Under the pieces are notes generated by a model. The model worked only from the letters and a program-made list of their open reading frames with translations, did no database searches and had not been told where the DNA came from. 64,000 nt of DNA from Verrucomicrobiota bacterium. Its GTDB lineage: Bacteria > Verrucomicrobiota > Verrucomicrobiia > Limisphaerales > J093. The stretch is from NCBI GenBank assembly GCA_027493615.1, contig JAOSKK010000007.1, positions 62,001 to 126,000 of the forward strand, written 5' to 3'. The translations under genes and the position numbers were made by a program. Below are positions 31,347-40,055 of this stretch, in pieces (the first letter of the stretch is position 1; every line of letters starts with the position of its first letter).

Positions 31347-31412
31347 CTTCGTTGTGCGCATCCCCGCCGACCCGCTTGCTCACGCCCCGGGGTCGGCGCT
31401 AAGTTGCGACCC

Positions 31413-31985
31413 ATGACGGTGACAGCGGCAGCGGAACCCACGGCAGAGCGACCCCGGCTCTGGCCGATATCCGTCGAAGCCTATCATAGGCTCGGCGAAG
31501 CGGGTCTCATCCCGAAGCGCACCGAACTGCTGTACGGGCAGGTCTTCCAGAAGATGTCCAAGTCGCCGATCCATAGCGGCCTCGTGCTGCGCCTGCTCCG
31601 CTGGTTCCAAGCCGCGGTTCCGCCTGGCTGGCATGTTCGTCCCGAACAACCCCTCACGTGTGCTGATTCCGAACCCGAGCCGGACCTCGCCGTGGTCCAG
31701 GGGCGGGAGGAGGAGTTCTGGCAGGCCCATCCTCAAACGGCGGCCCTGGTCGTGGAGGTTTGCGTGAACACGCACGAGCATGACTGCTCGAAGCTCCGCG
31801 CCTACGCGGCCGCGGGGGTCAACGAGGTGTGGTTTGTGCTCGGACCGGAGCAGCAGGTCGAGGTGCACCGGCGACTTCGCGAAGGAAGCTACGCCGAGCG
31901 CATCCGCCGCGGCCCGGGCGACGTGCTGATCAGCGAAGCCGTGCCGACGATCCAGGTGGACCTCAACGCGCTGTTTGGGAAGTAG
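31413..31985 (+). CDS. Uma2-family PD-(D/E)XK protein
   Basis: 190 residues from ATG 31413. A restriction-endonuclease-like fold of the Uma2/DUF820 group: ISVEAYHRLGEAGLIPKRTE, then ELLYGQVFQKM, the acidic residues of SEPEPDLAVVQG, VVEVCVNTHEHDCSKLRAYA (the E...K part, with the usual VEVSDSTLxxDRxxK pattern here altered) and VNEVWFVLGPEQQVEVHR. These proteins occur in many copies in PVC bacteria and cyanobacteria, often solitary, and their role is unknown. The Lys in SKLRAYA fits the core. No partner gene is nearby. Confidence 0.9.
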   Translation: MTVTAAAEPTAERPRLWPISVEAYHRLGEAGLIPKRTELLYGQVFQKMSKSPIHSGLVLRLLRWFQAAVPPGWHVRPEQPLTCADSEPEPDLAVVQGREEEFWQAHPQTAALVVEVCVNTHEHDCSKLRAYAAAGVNEVWFVLGPEQQVEVHRRLREGSYAERIRRGPGDVLISEAVPTIQVDLNALFGK

Positions 31986-32000
31986 CCGGGGTCGCGCGCG

Positions 32001-33177
32001 CTACTTCACCAACCGGCGGACGAACTGCTCCATGCGGTCGAGGCCCTTCTGGATGTTCGTCAGGCTGGTGGCGTAGCTGAGGCGAATGTAAGCGTCCGCC
32101 CCGAACGCGATGCCGGGGACCGCCGCCACCTTTTTCCTCCTCGAGGAGGCGGGCGCAGAACTCGGTGCTCTTGAGGCCGGTGCGGCTGATGTTCGGGAAC
32201 AGATAGAATGCGCCCTTGGCGTTGACGCAGCTCACGCCGGGCATGGCGTTGAGCCGTTGGTGCGCGTAGCTCCGGCGCTTGGCGTATTCGGCCAGCCAGA
32301 CCTTGAGGTGGTCCTGCGGACCCGTGAGGGCGGCCACCGCGCCCTTTTGGGCGAAGGAAGTCGGGTTGCTCGTGCTGTGGCTCTGGATGGCATCGACCGC
32401 CTTGGCCACCGGTTCGGGTGCGGCCATAAAGCCCAGCCGCCAACCGGTCATGCTCCAGGCCTTGGCAAAGCCGTGGACGATGATCGTGTGTTCCTGGTGA
32501 GCCGGGCTGAAGCTGGCCACGCTCCGGTGGACGGCCCCGTCGTACAGAAGGTGCTCGTAGATCTCGTCGCTCATGATGAGGACGCCGCGCTGGACGCAGA
32601 GATTGCCCAAGGCCTCGAGTTCGGCCGGCGTGTAAACACAGCCGGTCGGGTTGCTGGGCGAATTGAGCACCAGCAGGCGGGTCCGGTCCGTGAACGCGCC
32701 ACGCAGTTGCTCGGGCGTGAGCTTGAACTCCGTGGCGTCCGTGGTTTCGAGGATCACGGGCTTGGCACCGGCGAGCTTGACCATCTCCGGGTAGCTGAGC
32801 CAGTAGGGCGACGGGATCAGGACCTCATCGCCGGGCTGGCAGGTGGCCATGATGACGTTGAAGCACGAGTGCTTGCCGCCGCAGGAGACGATGATCTGGC
32901 CGGGCTTGTAGGTCAGGCCGTTGTCCCGCTTGAACTTGTCCGCAATGGCCTGGCGCAGTTCGAGGATGCCGCTGCTGGGGGTGTACTTCGTGAAGCCGTC
33001 GTCCAACGCCTTCTTGGCGGCGTCCTTGATGTGCTGCGGCGTGTCAAAATCCGGTTCGCCGGCGCCAAACCCCACGACATCCAGGCCCTCGGCCTTCATC
33101 TGCTTGGCCTTGGCATCGATGGCCAACGTGAGCGAGGGGGAGAGGGAAGCCGCCTGCTGGGAAATGCGATAGTTCAT
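32001..33177 (-). CDS. Class I aminotransferase, aspartate aminotransferase-like (one indel)
   Basis: About 391 residues from ATG 33177 ([20 protein letters not shown]). A PLP-dependent fold type I enzyme of the Ib aspartate aminotransferase group. [20 protein letters not shown] is the N-terminal substrate loop, [17 protein letters not shown] holds the conserved Asn, [15 protein letters not shown] the Asp-Tyr pair and [20 protein letters not shown] the Schiff-base Lys. An extra A in the run near 32133 shifts the frame at EEEK; the corrected end is [20 protein letters not shown] and [11 protein letters not shown] at TAG 32001. It probably moves amino groups between aspartate and 2-oxoglutarate; prephenate transamination is also possible in this group. 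Confidence 0.93.
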
Positions 33178-33298
33178 GGTTTTTGGAGAAGCGAGGCTAA
33201 GGCGCCGTCCGCCCAGTGCAAGGCGGAACTGGCCGTGCTCCCGCGCCCCGCTGCCGGGGCGGAGGTGCGAACGTGCGGACGCCAGGGAGCGGAGGGGA

Positions 33299-33442
33299 TC
33301 AGTGCCGTTGGCGCGGCACCGGTTTCTTGGCGGCCGTGGCGCTCTTCCTCTCGGCGGCCAGCCAGGCCACGACCATCGGGCCAAAGCAGATCATGAGCCC
33401 GATGGGCATGGCGAAGATGCTCCAGAATTGATCCCAACTCAT
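33299..33442 (-). CDS. Small membrane protein, 47 residues
   Basis: From ATG 33442: MSWDQFWSIFAMPIGL, then MICFGPMVVAWLAAERKSAT and a basic tail KKPVPRQRH, ending at TGA 33299. There is one transmembrane helix (about residues 8-30) with a positively charged C-terminus, so probably Nout-Cin. It lies between the aminotransferase and permease genes, transcribed away from the permease. The composition (hydrophobic block plus Lys/Arg tail, in the gene's own promoter-sized gap) argues for a real small gene; I recognise no family. Confidence 0.5.
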   Translation of the reverse strand: MSWDQFWSIFAMPIGLMICFGPMVVAWLAAERKSATAAKKPVPRQRH

Positions 33443-33542
33443 ACGCGGACGGGATGTTGCCGCCCCACACGGCGCTTGCCAAGTGCGGAACCTTGCGTCG
33501 AACATCCGCGCGCCCGGCCCGGTGAGGCCACGGCTTTGCCCC

Positions 33543-35060
33543 ATGCCCAACTTGCCCGCCTCCGATCCGCCTCCGGCTTGCGCCCCCGATGCGTCCGCAC
33601 CCAGGCTGGTGCGCGGCCTGGGTCTCCTGGACTCAGCCATGCTCGTGGCGGGGTCCATGATCGGTTCGGGCATCTTCATTGTCTCGGCCGACATGGCACG
33701 TCAGGTGGGCAGCGCCGGCTGGCTCCTGATGGTCTGGCTCCTGACGGGCGGGCTGACGCTGATCGCGGCCCTGAGCTACGGTGAACTGGCGGCGATGATG
33801 CCGCGGGCCGGAGGCCAGTACGTGTATCTGCGCGAGGCCTACGGACCGCTGTGGGGCTTTCTCTACGGCTGGACGCTGTTTCTGGTGATCCAGACCGGGA
33901 CCATCGCCGCTGTGGCGGTGGCGTTCGCCAAGTTCCTGGGTGTGCTCCTGCCGCAGTTGTCCGAAACGCACGTGCTGATCCAGGCCGGGCGCTTCAAGCT
34001 CACGCCGGCCACGCTGGTCGCCATCGGGGTGTTGATCCTGCTCACGTGGTCCAACACCACCGGCTTGCGGACGGGGAAGATCGTGCAAAACGTGTTCACC
34101 CTCACCAAGATCGTCGCCCTCGCGGCCTTGATCACGGTCGGGTTGGTCCTCGGCTCGAACCAACCGGCGATCGAGGCGAATTTCCGGGACTGGTGGACGG
34201 CGACCGCGGCCCAGACCGTCCCCGGTAATGACGGCACGTTCGTGAAGTCCGTGGTGCCCCTGGGTGCCCTCGGCTTGTTGATCGCCCTGGGGACCGCCAT
34301 GGTGGGCTCCCTGTTCTCCGCCGATGCCTGGAACAACCTCACCTTCACGGCCGGGGAGGTGAAGGATCCCCGGCGCACGCTGCCGCTCAGCCTCGTCGTG
34401 GGCGTGGGGTTGGTTTGCGCGCTCTACTTCCTGGCCAACCTCGCCTACCTGGTCACGTTGCCGCTGGCCGGGGATCCGGCGGGAGCCACCGCCTTGGAAC
34501 GGGGCATTCAGTTCGCCAGGAACGACCGGGTGGCGACGGCCGCCATGGAGGTGATTCTCGGGAACAAGGCAGCCGTCGTCATGGCGGTGCTGGTCCTGAT
34601 CTCAACCTTCGGCTGCATCAACGGCATGGTGCTGGCGGGGGCCCGCGTCTACTACGCCATGGCACAGGATGGCCTGTTCTTCCGACGGGTCGGAGCGCTG
34701 AATGCGCAGGGCGTTCCCCGGAACGGCCTGGTGGTCCAGTGCATCTGGGCGTCTGCGCTCACGTTGTCCGGCACTTACGGCGATCTCCTGGATTACGTCA
34801 TCTTCGCGGTCCTGATCTTCTACGGCCTGACCATCGCGGGTCTGTTCGTGCTGCGGCACAAGCGACCGGACGCGGATCGACCCTATCGCGCGGTGGGCTA
34901 TCCCGTGTTGCCCGCGCTCTACGTGGTGGCGGCGAGCCTGATCGCGCTGGATCTCCTGGTGGCTGCCAAGACACGCGGCAATACCTGGCCGGGCATGCTG
35001 ATCGTCCTGGCCGGAGTGCCGGTTTACTGGCTCTGGCGCTGGCGAACCAAGGCGGGTTAA
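33543..35060 (+). CDS. Amino acid permease, APC superfamily
   Basis: 505 residues from ATG 33543, with 12 predicted transmembrane segments. The first (LLDSAMLVAGSMIGSGIFIV) has the GSxIGSGIF substrate-binding helix break. Others include LLTGGLTLIAALSYGELAAM (TM2 with the SYGEL motif), LWGFLYGWTLFLVIQTGTIA and LLIALGTAMVGSLFSADAWN. NNLTFTAGEVKDPRRTLPLS is the LAT-type cytoplasmic loop. It most resembles the L-amino-acid transporter/antiporter branch and would sit in the inner membrane. The substrate is not known. The frame is intact. Confidence 0.94.
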   Translation: MPNLPASDPPPACAPDASAPRLVRGLGLLDSAMLVAGSMIGSGIFIVSADMARQVGSAGWLLMVWLLTGGLTLIAALSYGELAAMMPRAGGQYVYLREAYGPLWGFLYGWTLFLVIQTGTIAAVAVAFAKFLGVLLPQLSETHVLIQAGRFKLTPATLVAIGVLILLTWSNTTGLRTGKIVQNVFTLTKIVALAALITVGLVLGSNQPAIEANFRDWWTATAAQTVPGNDGTFVKSVVPLGALGLLIALGTAMVGSLFSADAWNNLTFTAGEVKDPRRTLPLSLVVGVGLVCALYFLANLAYLVTLPLAGDPAGATALERGIQFARNDRVATAAMEVILGNKAAVVMAVLVLISTFGCINGMVLAGARVYYAMAQDGLFFRRVGALNAQGVPRNGLVVQCIWASALTLSGTYGDLLDYVIFAVLIFYGLTIAGLFVLRHKRPDADRPYRAVGYPVLPALYVVAASLIALDLLVAAKTRGNTWPGMLIVLAGVPVYWLWRWRTKAG

Positions 35061-35084
35061 CGCGGCGGCTCCGAAGGGCCCGCG

Positions 35085-35598
35085 TCATGGGGGGGGCACT
35101 CCCGGCGGCGGACCCGGAGGCACACCCGGGGGCTGCCTGGTTCCTGGCCGCGACGAGACCGGGGTCCCTGGCCATCGCCCCAACGTCCCGGGGACGTTCG
35201 CCCGGAGGCCCAAGATGGCGCTCGTTCTGAATGAGCTCGGCTTTCTGGCGCTGTTCCGGGGTGAGCTCAGAGTCGATGGCCTGGCGCACGCGCTCCATTT
35301 CCTCCTTGAACTTCGGCGCCAGCGGATCCCAGAGCTCGCGCATCCGCTGCTGGCTCTCGCGCAGATGCTGGTCAATGCGCTGCTTTTGCTCGTCGCTGAG
35401 CCCGAGCCGGTCGCCGATGCGCCGCATGAAATCCATGCGCGGCCCGACCCAGGGGCCGGGCGGTCCCCCCGGGGCACGCTGGGGAGGCCGGAGCTCGGTC
35501 TTGGCCCGGTAGAGCTGCACCCCCATCGCACCGGAGAGAACGCCCGCGGCGAAGATGACGACGGCCGCACTGATGGCTTTCCAAGGGAACAACGTCAA
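35085..35598 (-). CDS. Periplasmic heavy-metal-sensor/Spy-CpxP-like protein
   Basis: About 170 residues. An N-terminal membrane anchor (WKAISAAVVIFAAGVLSGAM) is followed by a Pro-rich linker and two long helices (FMRRIGDRLGLSDEQKQRID and FKEEMERVRQAIDSELTPEQ, each with the LSxEQ/LTPEQ motif of the CpxP/Spy/CnrX family). The frame at the C-terminus is ambiguous: an indel near 35210 would give an ending rich in GPPP repeats at 35085. The gene overlaps the start of the Spy-like unit's upstream neighbour by 4 bp (35595-35598) and is the third gene of the sigma-factor operon. It probably senses envelope stress and controls the sigma factor (inference from organisation). Confidence 0.75.
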
Positions 35599-35895
35599 TC
35601 TCCCGGTTCAGTGAGCGCGGCGTAGACCGTGCTCTCGAGGGCCTCGCCCAACGGTGCCTCCTGCTTCCCCAGGCTGCCGGAAGCGAACGTGAGCACGCTC
35701 AGCACCAGGGTGATGCCCAAACACGGCGCCGCGGCGCGCCACAACATGCCCGCCCAGGCCGTCCAGGAATCCGTCGCCGGCAGATCGGCCAGCCGGGCCA
35801 TGATCCGCCGCTCGAAGGCGTAAGGCACGTGATCATTCGGCGGCGTCGCCCGCGCCACGGCGATCAGCTTTTTTCTGGAGTTGGTCCACTTTCAT
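35595..35895 (-). CDS. Small single-pass membrane protein of the sigma operon, possible anti-sigma factor (one indel)
   Basis: About 99 residues. In the raw sequence an ATG at 35895 (MKVDQLQKK) is followed by six As. With one A removed, the frame continues LIAVARATPPNDHVPYAFER, RIMARLADLPATDSWTAWAG and a hydrophobic helix (MLWRAAAPCLGITLVLSVLT). The cytoplasmic N-terminal part and one transmembrane helix fit a small anti-sigma factor but there is no zinc-finger motif. It lies directly downstream of the ECF sigma gene and 4 bp overlaps the Spy-like gene. The role is proposed from gene order. Confidence 0.65.
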
Positions 35896-35934
35896 AGCGC
35901 CTGGGCAAGGAGACGAGGTCCCTCCCGGGACGGG

Positions 35935-36510
35935 TTACACGTATTCATCCGGCTTCAGCCGCTGGAGGCACTTTCGCATCTCCTGCCGCGCCCGGAAAGC
36001 CCGGACTTTGACCAGGGGCACCGACCACCCGGTCAGCGCGGCGATCTCTTTCACACTGCGCTCCTCGATCTCGAGGAGCGTGATGATGAGCCGGGCCTTG
36101 GGGGACAGCATCTCGAGGAGCCGCTGCACGAGCGCCCGCGCCGCGTCAGCGTCTTCCGGAGCACTGGCCGGCTCGGCCACGAACCGGTCCAGCCAGTCCT
36201 CCTCCGCGTCGGTGAGATCCGCGAAGCGGTGTTCCCGGCTCCGGCGATGGGCCCGCAGGAAGTCGTAGCACGTCCGCACACCCAGCCGCATCAACCAGTG
36301 TTCGAACGGGGCCTCCCCGCGATAGGTTTCCAGCCGCTGGTACGCCTTGATAAAGATCTCCTGGACGATGTCCTCGACCTCCTCTTCGCGGCGGGCGTAA
36401 CGGCGCGCCATGGCGAACACGCGGGGCTGGTACTCACGCACCAGTTCCTCGAACGCCGCCGTGTCGCCCGCGCGAACGGCCGCCACCAGCTCGCTGTCCG
36501 TACGTTCCAC
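35935..36510 (-). CDS. ECF RNA polymerase sigma factor
   Basis: 191 residues from GTG 36510 (VERTDSELVAAVRAGDTAAF). Region 2 is clear (VREYQPRVFAMARRYARREE, EVEDIVQEIFIKAYQRLETY, with the DIVQEIF core-binding helix). Region 4 follows (LSPKARLIITLLEIEERSVK, EIAALTGWSVPLVKVRAFRA, the helix-turn-helix). A moderately long linker (DLTDAEEDWLDRFVAEPASA) separates them. It probably controls a small regulon including its own operon, with the putative anti-sigma and Spy-like genes downstream. The frame is open upstream to 36678 but that extension is not conserved-looking. Confidence 0.95.
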   Translation of the reverse strand: MERTDSELVAAVRAGDTAAFEELVREYQPRVFAMARRYARREEEVEDIVQEIFIKAYQRLETYRGEAPFEHWLMRLGVRTCYDFLRAHRRSREHRFADLTDAEEDWLDRFVAEPASAPEDADAARALVQRLLEMLSPKARLIITLLEIEERSVKEIAALTGWSVPLVKVRAFRARQEMRKCLQRLKPDEYV

Positions 36511-37002
36511 CGCGCGGAATCTGCCAGCGAACCGTCCCGGCCAAAGGGAAAGCCGCCGCTCTCCGGCGGCGGCCTTCCTTGTCCTTAACCCATTAACAAC
36601 TGAACCGAAAGCCTGGAGTCCCGCACCATTCGCTCGCAGCGCGACCCCAACCCGACCCGAAGCCTTGGATGGGACCATCGCCTGCGGCCGTTCCCGTCCT
36701 GCCCGAGGAAGGACGTTCGGCGGTTTCTGTTGGAGCGCTCAGACGTCGGCCGTTCCCAGCCGGTTACGCCCCTTTTCCTATACCTGTGGCGCAGGCTTCC
36801 CGCCTGGCGGGAACTCGCCCCCAGGAAATTTGGAACCCTGGAACTTCCTTTGAACTTTGAACTTTGAACTTTGCGCTTTGCGCTTCCCCGCAATGGAGTC
36901 GCCACTTAGCCTGCGCGCACCGCGCGGCAGCCCCGGACGCCCCGCAGACGGGAGCCGGTCCCCTTTGCAGCTCGGCGCCCAGGGCCCGGCGGTCCACAAA
37001 CC
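36511..37002. other. Intergenic region with dispersed repeats
   Basis: No gene seen in about 490 bp. It holds the palindrome CGCAGGCTTCCCGCCTGGCG near 36789, a TTTGAACTTTGAACTTTG tract at 36848-36870 related to the repeat at 25457-25480, and several GC-rich short repeats. It must contain the sigma-operon promoter and that of the acetyltransferase. Confidence 0.5.
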
Positions 37003-37630
37003 GTGAACCAAGCCACTCTTCGTCCTTCCCGGCCCGGCGACGAGCCGGGTGCCTACTACGTCTGCCTCAAGACCGGCGACCACGGCCGGGACGGCGAACC
37101 GTTCTACCGCGAGGACCCGGATGCACTCGGGCGCTTGTTCGTCGGCCCCTACCTCGCGTTCGAGCCGGATCTGGCCCGGATCCTGGAAGACCCGGAAGGC
37201 ATCTGCGGCTACGCGCTGGGGGCGTTCGATTCCCGCGAGTTCTACGCCCGCTACGAGCGGGAATGGCGCCCCCTCTGCACTCGATTCCCCGCGCCCGCCG
37301 GCGATCCCGCCACCTGGACCCGGAGTACAACAGGTGTATGACTGGTATCATCACCCGGACTATTTCTGCCCTGAACCCTACGACCGCTACCCGTCCCACC
37401 TGCACATCGACCTGCTCGAACGCGCTCAAGGCAGGGGTTACGGGCGACGCCTGCTCGAGGCGGTGATGGACCGGCTGCGGGAACGCGGTTCGCCCGGCGC
37501 GCATCTCGGGGTCAGCCTGCGCAACCAGCGCGCCCTGGGCTTCTACGAGCGGCTCGGCTTTCGTGAACTGGTGCGGGTGGGATCCGGACAGGATGGTTGC
37601 ATCTACCTCGGGAAGGAGCTGCAGTCATGA
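37003..37630 (+). CDS. GNAT-family N-acetyltransferase (one indel)
   Basis: About 208 residues from GTG 37003 (VNQATLRPSRPGDEPGAYYV). An indel near 37325 joins it to the second half. The GNAT core is in the second half: SHLHIDLLERAQGRGYGRRL is motif A with the acetyl-CoA-binding R/Q-x-x-G-x-G/A loop (QGRGYG), followed by LRNQRALGFYERLGFREL, motif B. The first half, FYREDPDALGRLFVGPYLAF and PEGICGYALGAFDSREF, resembles acetyltransferases that act on glucosamine or small amines. The substrate is unknown. The stop overlaps the start of the EIIC gene (ATGA 37627-37630), suggesting cotranscription. Confidence 0.85.
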
Positions 37631-38878
37631 CGGCCGTCCCGGCGTTTCTCCACCGCTGGGTGGTGCCCGCCCTGACGGCGCTGAGCGAGAACCCCTACCT
37701 CGCGGCCATCCGCGCCGGGATGGTGTCGGTGGTGCCGCTGACGATCATCGGCGGGCTGTTCATGGTGGTGGCGAACCTGCCGGTGCCCGGCTGGGAGGAA
37801 CGGCTGGGACCGCGTTGGTCGCAACTGCTGCAGGTGCCGGTGTCCGCCACGTTCGGTCTGCTGGCGGTCTTTGTCTGCTTTGCCATCGGCTATGACCTGG
37901 GCCGGCGGCGGCATCAGGAAGCCGTGGTCAGCGCGACGATGGCCACGCTGGTGTTTCTGCTCATCCAGGTGGACCTCGAGTCCCAAACCCTCGTGATGGA
38001 CGGCTTGGGGTCGCAAGGTCTGTTCACCGCCATCCTCATCGCGCTGATCACCGTCCGGACCCAGGAGTACTTCACGGCGCACGCGTTCGTGATCCGGCTG
38101 CCCCGGAACGTACCGCCGATCGTCTACGAATCGTTTGTGTCGCTGAGCCCGATGGCCTTCCTGGTCGCGGTGTTCTGGGGCATCCGGTTCGGCCTGGGGG
38201 TGGACATCAATCACCACGTGCAAACGGCGCTGAGCCCGCTGGTCTTCGCCCTGAACACGCTGCCCGGAATCCTGGTGTACGCGTTCCTGGTGACGCTGCT
38301 GTGGTCGGTGGGGATCAACGGCGACAACGCGATGGATGCGCTGGTGGCCGGCTTCTTCCTGCAGTATCTGGCCGCGAACGTGACGGCCCTGAGCCAGGGC
38401 CAACCACTCCCGTACATCACTGCCTACGGCTTCTTCACCGTATTCGTCAATGTCGGCGGGACCGGTGCCACGCTCGCGCTGGCCCTGATCATGTGGAACT
38501 CGAAGGAACCGGGCTTTCGCCAGGTGAGCCGGCTGTCCCTGCCCACCCAGGTCTTCCAGATCAACGAGCCCATCTTCTACGGCTTCCCCATCGTCCTGAA
38601 CCCGATCTTCATGGTCCCGTACATCCTGAATGCGCTCCTGCTGACGACGGGCACCTATCTGCTGATGGCCGCCGGCCTCCTGCAGAAACCCTTTATCAAC
38701 GTGCCCTGGACGACCCCGCCCATCCTCGGCCATTACCTGGTGACGGGCGGCGACTGGCGGGCGCCGGTTTGGGGAGTGGCGTCGATCGCCCTGGCCATGG
38801 CCGTCTATTACCCTTTTGCCAAGGTGGCCGAGCGCCAGCGACCTCCAGGCCGAGGCCGCCGGCCAGGCCCACGAATAG
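37627..38878 (+). CDS. PTS sugar permease EIIC, cellobiose/chitobiose type (orphan; C-terminus uncertain)
   Basis: About 417 residues. It begins MTAVPAFLHRWVVPALTALS and has about ten hydrophobic segments (VVPLTIIGGLFMVVANLPV, VSATFGLLAVFVCFAIGYDL, LVTLLWSVGINGDNAMDALV). The conserved sugar-site segment is QVFQINEPIFYGFPIVLNPI, where NEP(I/V)xFG-like residues are characteristic of the EIIC-cellobiose family. The raw frame runs to 38964. An indel near 38830 would end the protein at ASDLQAEAAGQAHE, stop 38876-38878, which I prefer because the raw tail is Arg/Pro-rich. EIIA and EIIB partners, HPr and EI are absent from the window. It may act as a phosphorylation-independent permease. Confidence 0.88.
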
Positions 38879-38933
38879 TCGCGGGCCCGCTCGCCAACGA
38901 AAACCCACGGTCCTTGGCGACTCGACCCGCGAC

Positions 38934-39908
38934 TCAAGCCATCCACCCCCGCGAACGATTCTGAATGGCCGGGTCCGCCAGGAGCGACCGTGTCAGCGCC
39001 ACGTTGGCTTCCACCTGAAAGTCGAACATCCCCACGCAGAGGAAATCAGCGCCACTCTCCAACGCATACCGGAAGCCGGACTCGGGCCGGATGGCACCCG
39101 CCGCCAGGATCTTGAAGGCGATCCACGGCTTCTCGACCGCGGACATCACGCGGACGGTGCGGACCGGGTCCATGTCCCAGTAGTTGTCCGCCGGGTTGTC
39201 GATCACCGGCAAATCCTGATCTGGCCGCCGGGCGGACCAGTACCGGCTGTGGTGACAGGTCTTCACGTAGAAATCCGGGTGGAAACCGCGCTGCTCGGAT
39301 TCGGTGACCACTTCGATCTGGTGCGCCCCAATCCCGCCCGGCACCCCCTGCGACTTGATGAACTCGACGCAACGACCCAACAGATCCAACCGCCCCTCCT
39401 TGAGCCAGCGGTCGCCGATCACGCCCTGCACATAAACCGCGCGGGCGCCGAACTCGATCGATTTGCGGATGTTTGTCTGCCAGTCCTCCGCGTCCGGGTG
39501 ACCTTCGGCGATCCACTGGATCCGGCCGCCGCGCTCCTTCCAGTAGCGGGCGAGGAGGTCCATGACATTCTTGCGCGGATCGGCGATGAGGGCGTTGACC
39601 CCCTGCTGTTCGAGCTTCTCCAGCGTGTCGAGCACCTTGTCCGGCGTGTTGTAGGCGCGCATCAGGCTGGGGACATAGTGGAGGTCGCGTGCGTGCGCCC
39701 AGCCGCTGAGAAGGTTGCCGCCGGAAATCAGCCGGCTCAGCGTCAGGGAGCCAATCTTCGCCGTGGGCAGCGTGCTCGCCGGCCGGGACGCTGCGGCCGT
39801 GGCCGCCCGGCCGGGGCGGCGAACGCCGGAGCGGCCGCGAGAGTGGCAACGGCCCCGGCGGCAGCGGGAGTGCGAGAGGAATTGGCGACGCGAGACGGTG
39901 TCTTTCAT
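38934..39908 (-). CDS. TAT-exported protein of unknown function, TIM-barrel-like
   Basis: About 324 residues from ATG 39908. MKDTVSRRQFLSHSR is a twin-arginine signal; an indel near 39860 breaks the hydrophobic part, which in another frame reads AAGAVATLAAAPAFAA. The mature part (KIGSLTLSRLISGGNLLSGW, DLHYVPSLMRAYNTPDKVLD, VNALIADPRKNVMDLLARYW, GARAVYVQGVIGDRWLKEGR and IEVVTESEQRGFHPDFYVK) suggests a TIM-barrel related to aldo/keto reductase or sugar-isomerase-like proteins of PVC bacteria. The end, MSAVEKPWIAFKILAAGAIR with ADFLCVGMFDFQVEANVALT, resembles enzymes with a terminal catalytic segment. Function not known. It faces the EIIC gene end to end. Confidence 0.75.
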   Translation of the reverse strand: MKDTVSRRQFLSHSRCRRGRCHSRGRSGVRRPGRAATAAASRPASTLPTAKIGSLTLSRLISGGNLLSGWAHARDLHYVPSLMRAYNTPDKVLDTLEKLEQQGVNALIADPRKNVMDLLARYWKERGGRIQWIAEGHPDAEDWQTNIRKSIEFGARAVYVQGVIGDRWLKEGRLDLLGRCVEFIKSQGVPGGIGAHQIEVVTESEQRGFHPDFYVKTCHHSRYWSARRPDQDLPVIDNPADNYWDMDPVRTVRVMSAVEKPWIAFKILAAGAIRPESGFRYALESGADFLCVGMFDFQVEANVALTRSLLADPAIQNRSRGWMA

Positions 39909-40055
39909 AGGCAGGCTCCAGGGGACCCTGATAGCGCGGGTCACAGGCCGAGTTAATCGAACTCGGGATCAACCGGCAAGCAGCTTACGCAGCGCCCGGA
40001 GGCCACGGACGCGGCCATTGCCTTCCGACCCGGTTCTCCGGTTGAATCCCGCGCC

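Noticed and set aside
37603-38946. Minus-strand frame opposite the EIIC gene (447 codons)
   Set aside because: It is Arg/His/Gln-rich, as expected from the reverse of a transmembrane gene, with no domain; the EIIC frame is convincing.
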